From contig JASKMD010000017.1 in assembly GCA_030144725.1 (NCBI GenBank), positions 5,313,278 to 5,377,277 on the forward strand: a stretch of DNA of 64,000 nt. The letters are read 5' to 3'. This document shows positions 35,401 to 47,297 of the stretch, one piece after another. Each line of letters starts with the position of its first letter. The stretch's first letter is position 1. Under the pieces are notes generated by a model, which did no database searches, was not told the origin of the DNA, and worked only from the letters and a program-made list of their open reading frames with translations. The DNA is from Haematococcus lacustris (Eukaryota > Chlorophyta > Chlorophyceae > Chlamydomonadales > Haematococcaceae). A program made the translations under genes and the position numbers.

Positions 35401-36630
35401 GGAGGGGGAGGGGGGGAGGGGGAGGGGGAGGGGGAGGGGGAGGGGGAGGGGGAGGGGGAGGGGGAGGGGGAGGGGGAGGGGGAGGGGGAGGGGGAGGGGG
35501 AGGGGGAGGGGGAGGGGGAGGGGGAGGGGGAGGGGGAGGGGGAGGGGGAGGGGGAGGGGGAGGGGGAGGGGGAGGGGGAGGGGGAGGGGGAGGGGGAGGG
35601 GGAGGGGGAGGGGGAGGGGGAGGGGGAGGGGGAGGGGGAGGGGGAGGGGGAGGGGGAGGGGGAGGGGGAGGGGGAGGGGGAGGGGGAGGGGGAGGGGGGG
35701 AGGGGGAGGGGGAGGGCCCCATGGTCCTCACCGGCAGCACTTCGTTGATGTCCGGCAGGCCTTGGTCTGGAGCAGTGAAGGCCACACCCCACAGCCGGGC
35801 GTACTCACGGTTCAAGCGGGCCAGCGTTACGGGTGACTGGCCAGGGTCTGACAGCAGGTGGCAGTCAGGAGGGCAGGCGGGTCCAGGTGACAAGGGAAAC
35901 AGCGGTAAGGGTGTGCCATGACTCATGAAGGTGGGGCTGGGAGGCGGGAGGCAGCGCTGTGATGCAATGGTAGGGTAAAAAGCCAGGGGCAACCTAGGCA
36001 GGGCCAGGTGGGCTCAATCAGGGCATGTCACGGCATCAAGCATGAGCAGGTCATTGCCAAGGGTTGGTGGATGGTGGAGGAGGACAGAGACCACAGGATG
36101 AGGACAACCACCAGGATCAAATGAGCGCCAAGCTTGGGTGTGTGGGCATGTGGGAGAGCTGAGCAAAGGGTGGTGGCCTTGCCCATGGGGTGTAAGAGAC
36201 AAGGGAGAGGGGCAGGGGTCAGGGTCAGGGTCCTGACCTGCAGCCAAGGAGTGCTCCAGCAGCAGCGCGTTCAGGAGCTTGCGGAGGCGCACCAGGGGCG
36301 TGGGCAGCAGCAGCAGGGTGGATGCCAGGCTGGCCACGACGACCAGGTCGTCATTGAGCTCAACAAGCGCCCGGAACGACTCAAAGCCTGGCAGGTACCG
36401 CAACACCACACTCAGCTCAGCAGCTCAACGTGGTGGCATGGTTGGCTGGGCATGGCGGACGCAACTCTGCTAGCTGTATCGCCTCTGCTGGGCTATGCAC
36501 TGGACTCAGTAGCACTTGGGTCACAGAGGCCCCCCTCCCTCCCTGGCACTGAAGAAGAGGGAGAAGGAAAAGAGGGAGAAGAAGAAGAAGCATGAAAAGC
36601 GGGGGTGGCAGCGGGGGCGGCAGCAGCAGC

Positions 36631-36665
<35 letters not shown>

Positions 36666-39600
36666 ATGGAAAACAAGACGAAGATGGGCTTACACCACTT
36701 AGGCAGTCAGCCTTTAGGGATGCTTGGCCGGCACAGCAACAGGTAGTGAGGCCCAGGTCTGAAGTCCTCGCCCACCCCTGCCCACCCCACCCTCTTCACC
36801 ATTGTGGCCACCCGCCAGGCCCCCTCCCACCTGCACCTCCTACCCCCTCCAGGTATCTATTGTTGGTTGGCCGCCCTCCACTCTCCTGCCTGCCTACTCC
36901 TCAGCCTCTCCTCCCTGCCTACTTCCCCCTCAGCTGGCAGCCTTCGCAACCCCTCTCTCAGGTGCCCACCTCCCTCTCGGGTGCTGCCTTCGCAACCCCC
37001 TTCCCTTCCTCCTTCCCTTCCTTCTTACCCAGCTTCCTATTGTCCAGCTCGTAGCCAAACCAGATCCTGAAGTCAGTCTTCAGGGCGTCCACCCGGTAGC
37101 CGTCAGCACCCTCCAGCCAGGTGCCGGAAGCAGGCAGCGCCCCTGGCCCGCCCCGCATGGCCACCAGCTCCTCATCGCGTGCCACCAGCTGGTTCATGCG
37201 CTGCTCCAGCAGCGTGCGCATGTCCCCTAGGGGGCCAAACATGGGCCGCAGAAACCTATACACCATGCAAGCCCATGCAAGCTAGTCAAGGAGTGCGGAC
37301 GTCAACGTCACCTGCCTCGTCGTGTCAGCAGGAGGGTTGAGAGTTTGAGATGAGGGCAGCACAAGGGATGGGAGCTGGGGAGGGGTGGACTGGCATCACG
37401 GGTGGGCGGGCAGCGGGTGGCAGGCAGGTGTGCGGTCAGGCAGGCAGGCAGGCGGGCAGGCAGGCAAGGGTGCAGGCACTGACCCCTGCTCGCCCTTGAG
37501 ACCCGCGCGCTCCACCATGACCACTGAGGACCACACTGGGCACTGCAGTAGTTCCACCAGGTTGGCAAAGCCCAGGGGGGCGATGTGCAGCGGGCGGCCG
37601 TACTGCCGCTTGAAGTCATCCCGCAGCTTGGTCACCGGGTAGGTGCTGGGGATGGGCCGCCTGTGGGGCAGGTGGGGCAGATGAAGGTCGGGCAGGTGGG
37701 GCGCGTGAAGGGCAGGTGGGGCGGGGTACAACATGGTGGGTGAGGCTGGGTCAGGCAACATCAGGGGCAGGGAGGGTGGCGCTCGGGGTCATAGTCAACA
37801 GCCCATGGCAAGCACAACCTGCTGACACCATACCACACCAGCTTTCTCAGCCTGTGCCACCCTCCAGCAGCAGCCTGTTTGCTGCCTCCGCATATCCCTG
37901 GAGGGGGCGTATGGATGCCACGACAGCAGGAACACACAAGCAACCACCACCCAGTCGAACGCTACTGTCCACCACCATCAGCATACCCACCCAGACAGCT
38001 GTGATCATACCCCCCTCTCAACCCGACCCCTGCATACTACCATCACATAGCTCCTGCCTAGTCAGCTGCTGCTGCTGCTGCTCCTGCTGCTGCTGCTGCT
38101 GCTGCTGCTTTTCTCTCACCCCTCAACCCCCACCCCCAACCCTTCACTTCTGCCAATGGTGTTGGTGCGGTTGCATGTCATGGTGGGCCTTCCCTATATC
38201 CCACACCAAGCAGAGGTTGTCAGCCTGCCCCTGCTGCCTGCCAGCTGACTCACGGGTCCAGTGCTGCTGCATGCGCCTGGTCCAGCATCACGCTGTGCAG
38301 CAGGGCCCACACCTCCATCAGCAGGCCCACGTCCCACAGCTGGCCCAGGCAGGGCTGCACCTGGTACTGGCCGGCAGGGAGGCTGCACAGGGCAGTCACC
38401 GCCGCCTGCAGGGGCAGTGCGTAGCGCAGGGTGAGGGTGGCAGGTGCGTGACACTGCTGCCAAGGAGCCTAGTGGCACAGGGAATGGCTTGGAGAGGTAG
38501 CCAAACTGGCAGGTGGCTTGCAGGGGAGGCGTGTGGACCCTACTCTGCCCTGGATCTGGCCCTGATCTGGCCTTTGCTCTGGCCCTGATCTGGCTTAGAT
38601 CTGGCCCTGGTACTCCCTGGTCTGCCCTTGACCCTCCCTGGGTGAGATCTGCCGCTTTGCCCCCTGCATCTGCCCTGGCCCTGACCTGGCTCCAGTGTGG
38701 CTGCAGGTGCCCGGCCATACTGCAGACCTGTCCCTCACCTCAGCCTCGCTGCCCAGCTCCGTGGCCCCCTGCTGCTCACACTCCTCCTTCACTGACACAC
38801 CAGCTGCCACACCGCCTTGCCCCAGCACTGGTGGCGCTGCCCCCTGCTCTGCCCTGGCTGCGAGCTGCGCAGCTGTTGTCACAGAGCTGCCTGCTGCTGC
38901 TGCTGCTGCTGCTGCTGCGCCAAGCCCCCCCACCGCCCTGGCACCTGCTAGGCCCCGCTGGTCAGGGTCCGGGGTGGACCCAGGGCTCCTGAGGTGAGGC
39001 GGCAGCCCGCTGTCAGCAGCGCTGCCGGGGCCGTCCCCCTCCCCCTCCGCCCCCACCGCCTCCTTCACCTGCCCTTGCAAGTGGGGAGGTAGTGCGGGCT
39101 GGCCTGGCACACCTTCCCCCTCCTCCCCCTCGCCAGCCTTCACCTCAGCCGCCCCTTCCAGCCTGACATGCGCTGCCACCCCACCCGTGGCAGCAGGGTG
39201 CTGCAGGGTGGCTGGGGCTGAGCGGGGCGGGGACTGCAGGTGGGGCGGCAGGGCCAAGGCCTCTAGGGGCAGGCTGCCTGGCCGCCGGGGCGGTACAGCA
39301 TGGAGCTGGGCTAGGCTGTGGGCCAGAGCAGCCAGGGCAGTGTGGGGAGGCAGCGACAGGCTAGCATCCGTCCCCTGTTGACCATTCTCACCCAGTCCGC
39401 CCTTCTCTAGTTGGCCTGGAGCTGGACAGGGTGGGGTGAGGGAGGGCGGCAGGGGTGGCAGCACCAGGAACGACCCTGAGCTGTCTGTGGAGGGCACCAG
39501 CTGCTGGGCTGCAACAGGGCCGGGGCTGCCTGCCAGCTGGGTCAGCAGGGCCAACAGGGCAGCATCGTCTGCCAGAGGGCCCACGGCTGGCAGGTTGAAC

Positions 39601-42312
39601 AGGTCTGCTGCCTCGGCTGCCCAGCGCTGGCGCAGCTGGGCGACTGACAGGCGGAACGCGGGCGCTAGGCTGGTGGCCACAGTGCGCAAGGGCCTGCAAG
39701 CACGAGGAGGGAGGGAGGGAGGGGAGCTGTGGGTGTGGCAGCTGGTGACAGCGCAGGGCAAGGAGGGGCAGGGCGGGGTGTGGAGGAGGGGCACAAGCTG
39801 GGTGCTCAGCAGTGTGGGCGGCCTGTTGGGCTGGCTAGCATCCTGGCCACCTTACCTGGATGGCGTTCCTGTGGTCTCCACTGGCAGTGCGGGCTGCAGG
39901 GCCACGAACTCCACCCCCTTGAATGAGCTGTTGTCCGCCAGGCTCTGCACCCTGGGCTCCCCCGCTCCCCCCTGGGCCTCGCCCTCAGCCGCAGCCTCCG
40001 TGTTGCAGCCTTGCTGGCCCTCCCCCTCCCCACCCGGGGCACCACTGCTGCAGCCCCCTCCCTGGTCCCCCCCCAGCTGGTAGCCATCAGGCCCGGCCAC
40101 CACCACCGCCTCCCCTGCCCCCGCCACCTCCCCCCCGGGACCCTCCCCCTCTGGGCCCCTTGCCGCAGGTGAGGTGCTGCTGGCGTCGGCGTGGCTGGCC
40201 GGCTGCAGCGGCAGGGGCCCCAGCAGGTTGTTGCGCTGGCCCTGGCTGCCGAACATGCCGCTGAGGGAGCGGGAGCGCAGCTGGCGGCTGGCTTCCAGCA
40301 GCAGCCAGAAGCGCTGCGCCAGCACTGTGCGCCGGCAGAACTTGGCCAGGATGCGGGGCAGGCGGTCCATGGCCTCCTCATGGGACAAGGGGCCGCTGGG
40401 GGTGGCCAGGGCTGTGAGGGGGGAGGAGGGCAGGCGGGGGAGAAGGGGGCAGGGAGCAGTGGTGAATGGGAGGGGGACGAAAGAGCAGTGGAGGCAATGG
40501 AGCATGCGATGGGGAAGAAGGGATGTGGGGAAGAGTAAAAGGGTGGTGGAGGAGGGGCTGGGAAGGGAGGGAGGGAGGGGTGTGGCAGAGTTAGCCAGAG
40601 GCAGATGAGTTTGTGCACTGGTGGCAGCACAGCTCCCCCTAGATTCAACGGCCCTGGGTGCAGGGCTATGTCCCCCTTTTTATCATGTGGCGGGAGGCAG
40701 GGCCAGCGTCAATGATGGCGGTGATGTCTGGCAGTGCATCCTTCATTATGCTCTAGCTCGGCAGTGGAAGCCGCAGCCAGAGCTAGCGGCAGCAGCAGCA
40801 GCAGCGGCGGCGGCAGCAGGGGAGTTTGGCATTAGCATGCGCAGTCAGCAATAGCTCGTTCCTAGACTCCAACTGAGTGCAGCCAGAGCTAGTTCCTGGA
40901 CCAGACGCCTGGCCAGCAGCAGGGCATCACAGGGTGCCCAGTTCCTGCCACCCACCTGGTGGCGGGGGGAGAGCCCCCTCCTGCTTCACAGCAGCGCCTG
41001 CAGCCCCCGCTGAGGAGGGCGGAGCCAGCACCAGCGCCAGGCCGTCCTGCCGTGCACTAGGGGCCAAGCTGCGCCCCACTGCGTGACCCACACGAGCCAG
41101 AGCAGCCGCCAGCCCGGCGCCCCCAACCACCCCTGTGGCCAACAACCACACACATACAGCTGTGCGGGCAGGGCATCTGACTTTTGCCACAGCAGCCGGA
41201 CCTGGCCAGCATGTGTGTGGCTGTGCGGCGGCTGGCCTGGTCAATGGGTGCGGCTCAGCCCATGTGTGTGTGGCAGCAGGTGCAGCCACTGCCTGGCAAG
41301 GACTACGACAACCTGCAGGGTGCGGATGGCGCTGCTGCACTGGCCAGCTGAGCCATGCCCCTTGAGATGGCACACAGCATCCCTGGCCTGTGCCACATGT
41401 GTCTAGCTGGTGCTGCGCAGCTGTAGCTGTGACCCGCACCCTGCAGGTTGTCGTAGTCCTTGCCAGGCAGTGGCCGCAGCAGAGCGGGCTGGGGGCTGTC
41501 GCCTGACAGAGTGGCCAGGTCCGGGGTGACCAGAGGGAACAGCGCGGCCATGCGGGGGCAGGCAAACCGCCGGGGCTCCAGCTCCACGCCAAAGCGCTGC
41601 ATGTGCAGCTCCTGTACCCTGCGGAAGGGGCCATTTAGGGTAACTAACCGGGCACCAGGCCAGGTTGGGCAGGCAGGCTGGCAGGCAGGCAGGCAGGCAG
41701 GCTGGCAGGCAGGCAGGCCCTCAAGGAAAGGAGGCATACAGGCTGGGCGCAGGCGGGGCGAGGTAGGCGAAGAAAAGCACCATCTCATGTACATGAGATT
41801 GGAGTGCGGCCATGTAAACCCAGCCTGGGCATTACAGCGGTCAAGGAGCGGGGCAGCAGCCAAGCCCCATGTCGGGCATACCTGCTGACGTGTAGCACCC
41901 AGCTGTCAGAGCTCAGGTCGCCCCCCGCTTCCCGGCAGCTGCTCACTAGGGTGCGCATGTGCTCCGCAACCAAGGTGCGCAGGTGCAGCACGTCCTGATG
42001 TGTGGCAGGGGGGAAGCCCTCTGTCTTGGAGTTTGCTGCTGCTGGGCTGCAGTTGGGTTGAGGCTGGGCCAGTGCTGGAACGTCTGGCGTGCTTCCCACG
42101 GGTCGAGGCTTCTTTGCTGGTTGGGGGTCGCTCTGGATCGCAGCACCGGCACGTTTACCAGCTGGTCCCTGCGGTACCGCGCGAACCATTGGGCCCATTG
42201 TGCCAGGGGCGTCCCCCATCAGCCCCTTGAGCGACTGGAGCGGTATTTGCGTCCCATTTTGAGCCAGAGGCCCGGAACCTGTCAACAACTGCCCTAAAGA
42301 GCCGCCATCCAT
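30362..42312 (-). CDS. Giant LOTUS/OST-HTH-like protein with a Gln/Pro/Tyr-rich prion-like tail
   Basis: My model has 11 exons: 42,312-41,882; 41,618-41,440; 41,132-40,956; 40,411-39,856; 39,693-38,739; 38,405-38,254; 37,660-37,484; 37,255-37,029; 36,387-36,238; 35,847-35,732; 35,176-30,362. All introns are GT-AG, phases agree, and the total is 7,935 nt (2,644 residues). Winged-helix LOTUS-like units are visible: QELHMQRFGVELEPRRFACP (about residues 145-190), TKLRDDFKRQYGRPLHIAPL then GFANLVELLQ (about 825-865), and VDALKTDFRIWFGYELDNRK then LGFESFRALVELNDDLVVV (about 930-975). A weaker fourth is LARLNREYARLWGVAFTAPD (about 1,006-1,030). Residues 1,041-2,644 are low complexity: Gly/Met-rich, poly-Gln, then Tyr/Gln/Ala/Pro-rich. 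LOTUS domains are known in RNA-granule proteins; an RNA role here is inferred. The last exon is unusually long and might hide an intron. Confidence 0.75.
35212..35717 (-). repeat. (CCCCCT)n / (GGGGGA)n array in intron 10 of the LOTUS gene
   Basis: About 83 hexamer units fill nearly the whole intron between the exons ending at 35,732 and starting at 35,176. There are only three visible interruptions, near 35,336, 35,411 and 35,694. The RNA strand is pyrimidine-rich, giving a long tract before the acceptor, while the plus (template) strand is G-rich. All long Gly/Glu/Arg and Pro frames here are artefacts. Confidence 0.97.
41286..41473. repeat. 40-bp perfect inverted repeat spanning the exon 2 donor of the LOTUS gene
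   Basis: The arms are 41,286-41,325 and 41,434-41,473, with a 108-bp spacer. The arm begins ccactgcctggcaaggacta and matches its partner base for base. The second arm covers the last 34 bases of exon 2 and the first six of intron 2; the first arm lies inside intron 2. In the pre-mRNA the two could pair and cover the 5' splice site. Confidence 0.9.
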
Positions 42313-42521
42313 CCTCTAGATCGGCCTAGTGCGCCGGTCGTTTCAGGGCAGCACAGCTGCCACGGCAACTCTATACCTGCGTGTTATCCGCGTCTGTCGA
42401 TGCTCTGTGGAAACATGTTTTCGCGGAGAGGGGAAATCAAAAGTCTCATAACCGCCTACGCTGAGACACCAGATGACACGATGCTCTTGATGCCGGGGTA
42501 CAGCATCGTTAGCTAGGGAAG
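42313..42521. promoter_or_regulatory. Shared intergenic region between two divergent start codons
   Basis: The ATG of the LOTUS gene (42,312, minus) and the ATG of UPF3 (42,522, plus) are 209 bp apart and divergent. The segment must hold both 5' leaders and both core promoters. I see no strong TATA box. It is AT-richer than the genes and contains no convincing frame. Confidence 0.6.
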
Positions 42522-45147
42522 ATGGTTGCGAAAGAGAGCAAAGACCGTGCATCGTTGGAGCGCACCAAGGTCGTGGTGCGCCACTTGCCGGCAGGGCTTA
42601 CGCAAGATGGGTTTGTGAAGACTATCAGCAAGTTTGTGGACCCGGACAGATACAATTGGCTTGCATACTACCCAGGCAAAGTCAGGTGCTGGGCATCACT
42701 GACAGCTGCAGCCTAGGACGAAATAGGGTTGCTGACTGTTTGTTGACTTGCTATGGCCACGCAGCATCAAGAGTACAGTGCTGTCACGGGCCTACCTAAA
42801 CTTCGTAGACCCACATTCTGTCTATGAGTTCAAAGCAAAGTTCGATGGGCACCTGTTCGTCAGCAACAAAGGCAACCAGTACAGGTGCAGTGTGGAGTAC
42901 GCCCCCTTCCAGAAAGTGCCGCTGCCCTCCAAAAAGAACCCGCTGGAGAACACCATTCACCAGGGTGGGTGCTGAGGCATGGTGTGCCGCAAGCGAGCCC
43001 AGACCATGGCATGTTGGGGTCATGGGTGTGTGGGCTGCAGCAGCTCTGACAGGCCAATGCTGATAGCCAGGGTGGGTTGACGGCTGCCATAGCTAGCTGC
43101 CAGCTCAGCTGCGCACCCCTGGGACCCTGCGCCCTCAGCACCCTGCGCAACAACAGGTGCCGTAGCATAGGAAGCTCCATGGGGCCCACACACCAGAGGC
43201 TGCAATTGCCTGGTGCAAGACATTGGCACATACACTGCCACACTGCCACAGGCTGCTGCTGCTAGGCCATGGGCAGGCAAGCTCGCAGCTGCTTGTAGCT
43301 CAGTCCAGGGATCTTACCTTGGCCTTGACAAGGCAGCGCAGCCAGTCCAGGCCATCGGCACCGATGCAGGGGTCACCTCGAGCTCTCCCTGGTGGTCCTA
43401 TGCGCCAGTCCAGCCACCTGCCTGGCTCCCTGCAGTCCTGGGGGAGGGCTGGGCTCCCTTGCCCTCACCCTCGCTAGCCAGGGTGGGCTTGGCTGGAGGG
43501 GGGAGGGCTGGGTCCAGGCTATGACTGCTGCTAGAGGGGCTCTGTGGCTACATGGGGGTTGCGTGCCTGGCGTGGGGCGCATTGCAGCCTGACATCAATC
43601 CGCAAGGCCAGCCCTCTCACCAGCGGCTGCAGCAGGGCACGCTTCTGATATGCCCCCCCACCCCTTGTGTTGCTTGCAGACCCAGACTACCAACAGTTTG
43701 CGCAGCAGCTGCAGGACGGCCCGGCGCTGCTGCCCAGTGCGGCAGCGCAGCGCGAGTCTCAGGAGCGGGCCGCAGCCATGGCCGGCACCCCCCCTGACGG
43801 CCCCCCCACCAACGCCCTGCTGGAGTACCTCAAGGCAAAGTACCAGAGCAACCCCGCCATGAAGCTCGGGGGCGTGCGGCGCAGAGCTAGGCCAGAGCAG
43901 GACGACCAGGTGGGCCCCCTCCTGCCCGACCCATGACAGTATGGACAGTATGGGAGCATGCATGCATGCACTGCTAGAGGGTGGTGTGGGCTAGGGTAAG
44001 GGCAAGGGGTCTGGTCCTGCGACAGAACCTAGCAAATGCCTTGCGAGCACCTGGCACCTTGCATGCACAAGCCTGCCACACTAGCCAGTCCTGCTCAAGG
44101 AGGGCAGCACACCACAGCGTCCCAACACTTCAGCCCATGCTGGTGTGCTTTGCATGCGTCGGGCAGATAGGACCAGCTGGCTAGCAACTGGGTGTGACGT
44201 TTGCCTCTAAGCTGCCCCTGCAGGTGGGCAAACCTGGCACTGTCATCGCTGGCCCCAACTCCAGGCCCACGAGCAAAGGGGCTAGCAGCAAGGCTCAGAC
44301 CGCAGCCACCACCGCAGCCACCGCAGCCACCGCAGCAGTCAAGGGCAGCAGCCGTGGCGGCCGTGACCCTGCAGGTGACAGCAAGGCAGGGCCCCCTGCC
44401 AGCAGCAGCAGCAGCAAGGAGCCTGCAGGACCCGCCAGCACCACCAGCACTGCCCAGGCACGCACCCCCTCCACCCCCTCCACCCACGCTCCCAAGGTCA
44501 TCATGTCAAGGGCTGGCCACCTCAGCTCTGCAAGCACTGGCCCCAATGCCACCGCCACCGCCATTGCAGCAGCAGCAGCCACTGCAGCGGCCACTGGCAG
44601 GCCCAGCAGTGCAGCGCCCTCAGTGCTGGCCCGGGGCGCAGCGCCCAGCCAGGCTGCACCCGCCACAGCCCCGGCCCCTGCCAGGCCGCCGCCCTCCTCA
44701 GGCCCAGCAGGGGGCAGCCAGAGGGGGCCAGGTGCCGCCCGAGCCCCCACCTCCAGCCTCAGTGCAGCCAGGGACAACTCCAAGGGGCCTGCCACAGCTG
44801 CAGCTGCCACCACCCTCACCACTGCTAGTGGCAGCGCGTCCCCGGCTACTCCGGCCCCCCTGCAGCGAAGTCTGGCCAGCGCCCGCGCCCCTGTCACCCT
44901 CGCAGCGCGCAGTACAGGCAATGGGGTCAATGCGGCCAGCAGCGCGCTGGCCAGGGCTGGCTCAGGCAGCGACGCCACGCAGCCTACCACCGCCAATGGG
45001 GCAGGGGCAGCTGCAGCGGCGGCGTCCGCGGCCCTGGTTGGTGGCAGCGCTGAGGGGGAGGGCGCCCCCGGCCCCAAACGCAAGGTCAGGATGGGGTTCC
45101 AGGCGTACAAGCCGCCCATCCGCAACCATGACCCAGAAGGTGGCTGA
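42522..45147 (+). CDS. UPF3: UPF3 nonsense-mediated mRNA decay factor
   Basis: Four exons (42,522-42,685; 42,765-42,964; 43,680-43,909; 44,224-45,147) join in phase and total 506 codons including the stop. The N-terminal Smg4/UPF3 RNP-like domain is clear: KVVVRHLPAGLTQDGFVKTI, then YNWLAYYPGKV followed across intron 1 by SRAYLNFVDPHSVYEFKAKF, YAPFQKVPLPSKKNPLENTI and HQDPDYQQFAQQLQ. UPF3 links the exon-junction complex to UPF2/UPF1 at premature stop codons. The last exon (about 307 residues) is Ala/Ser/Thr/Pro-rich and probably disordered; it ends KVRMGFQAYKPPIRNHD. The ATG is the first in frame. The identity of the N-terminal domain is secure; the tail shows no recognisable domain. Confidence 0.92.
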
Positions 45148-47231
45148 GTAGACCCCAGGATCGATTCCCGCACACCCCAAAGCCGCCGATGTCCCCAGCA
45201 GCCCAAGATCCCTGGCAGCAAACCTGAGGTCAGGCCAGCCAGGTGCCATCCCCTCAGCACCTGCACCTAGGGAGCCGCTGCCCCAGCTGTTGGCCAGGGG
45301 CCACCTGCTGCCCCGCCAGGCCTGTACTGCCTGCCTCCTCCCTGGCCCCCCGGCACCTGCTCTCTGCGCCGGCGCCTGGCCCAGCAGCGTGATGCCCGCC
45401 ACACCATGCGCTTGAAACCCCCTGGAGGGGCTCCAGCGTTGTCCACCACCTGTGTCCCTCAAGCCAGTGGCAGCATGCCGACACAGCAAAGCCGGCACGG
45501 TGTGCAGTATCGTGACAGTGAGGCCCACAGCCGCCATGCAGCCTGAAGCCATCGGAGCCCAGGGGTTACCCCAGCCCCAGCCATGCGCATGCAGGCACAA
45601 CCCAGCTGGCCCTGGTGGTGGCTGCTGCCTCTCTGCTGCCCTGTCCCGGCAGCCTCCTTGCGGCCACGGTCGCATCTGTTCCCCTGGTGCCAGGACTGGG
45701 AGGTACACGCACCTCCCAGTCTGCAGCACAAGCCTCCGTCACGCCAGCCAGCTGCCTGCAGACCACCCGCTGGGGCAGCTTGCGTCAAAGCCAGACTGCA
45801 GCCTCGCAGCCGGCCTTCAGAGGCAGCAGCATGCAGTGCCCTGTATGCACCCCATCTGCACCCCATCGATTCGGAGAGGGCGCCTCAGCTTTTGCAGTGA
45901 CCACGCGCAACTGCGTATTGGGGGGAGGAGAGCAAGTGGCAGCCGCTGGAGATGGACTTGCCAGGAAGTCCCCCGGCTCGCAGTCTCTTGCCTAGCAGCT
46001 GCCAAACAGCAGCAGCAGCAGGTCAGGCAGTGTGCTGTGTGTCGTGCGTGGGCTTAGTCAGTTTGCGGAAGGGCCCATCTGCTGTACTGGACTTCCAGTG
46101 AGAGAAAGAAACTCACGCACGTTGCAAGCCGTTCTTTTTCAGAGTTCGCGTGCCCCATCCGTCAAGCAAGCAGCACACCATGACTCGAACGTTTTCGCTG
46201 CAACTCACTCTGCCGTACAATCCGTACAGGAGAACCCGGGGATTACATCCCACGACATTCTGCAGGCCCACCAAACTCATCAGCTCCTCCAGCAGCCTGC
46301 TGTTTTGAAAGACGCTGCGCAGCATGGTGTTTGGCCTGCAGAATGGCGGGGAGCTCGCTGATAGCGGGGAGCTCGTTTATAGAACTAGCGCTCAACCTAG
46401 TCAGTATGTGCCTTATGCTGGCAAACCCAGCCAAGTTTCTGCTGCAATTCGTACCAGAGAAAACTAAGACGAATAAACCAGAGTTTTTCGGAGAGGGCGC
46501 CTCAGCTTTTGTGTACTGGGTACGATGCACGGTGCAGGATGCACGGTGCCATCACAACACAATAGAGTCAGGGCGACAATTCAATGGCAAGGCCAGCAAT
46601 CACCCGACCGTAAACAATGCCGTGCAAGCACATGGCTTGTTACTGTGCACTGTATACTGTGCACTGTGGGCAACAAAGCCCAAGCGACCCATTGGGCATG
46701 CTAGCATACTTCCCCATCTGCGGGCATGCAACTGTGTGCAGTACGCTGTGCTCCTAGCGGTCCTGACGTACGTAGAAGCACGTGCCCTCATATCCAACAA
46801 TGTCCCTGCGCTGCTGGTAAGCCACCTACCACACCCTGGCTCCTGGCCAGGCATCCAGCCAGCTCATGGACACGCATGGCGCAGCACGGTCAATATGTCA
46901 GTGATGGCAACGGCACTACGTGAGAGGCAGTAGCTAGTGCAGCTGGTAGCTTCATCTAGTATGTCAAAACCCACCACTGAGTTCCTGCGACCTGACTTGG
47001 TCTCCACTAACCCTCAGTTACAGCTGCGTGCAGCCCCACCGAGTCATTGTGCCAGTCATGGCTGGAGCCTGCCGGAGCCTGGCAGCAGTCACGCACAGGG
47101 GCTTACCTGCACCCTGCCTGCTGGCCGCATGCAGGTCGTCATGGAGTCGCTGTTGTTGGGGGACATCCTGTACATAGGGGCGGCATGGGCTCTGGCTCGG
47201 GCTGCAGGCGGCTGGACATCGTGAGTCCTCC

Positions 47232-47297
<66 letters not shown>

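Noticed and set aside
35119..35921. Long Gly/Glu/Arg frames on the plus strand and Pro/Leu/Ser frames on the minus strand
   Set aside because: They translate the hexamer array in three frames per strand. The surrounding exons of the LOTUS gene splice around it.
44295..45266. Minus-strand 323-residue Ala/Leu/Gly frame
   Set aside because: Shadow of the UPF3 last exon, caused by high GC. The plus-strand frame is in phase with the upstream UPF3 exons.
46113..46325. Minus-strand frame LLEELMSLVGLQNVVGC...
   Set aside because: Looks protein-like over 60 residues, but there is no recognisable domain, no splice continuation and no start. Too weak to call.
46480..46560. Kinase P-loop (FGEGASAFVYW)
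   Set aside because: No lysine, HRD or DFG motifs follow in any frame. The motif comes from a 25-bp repeat.
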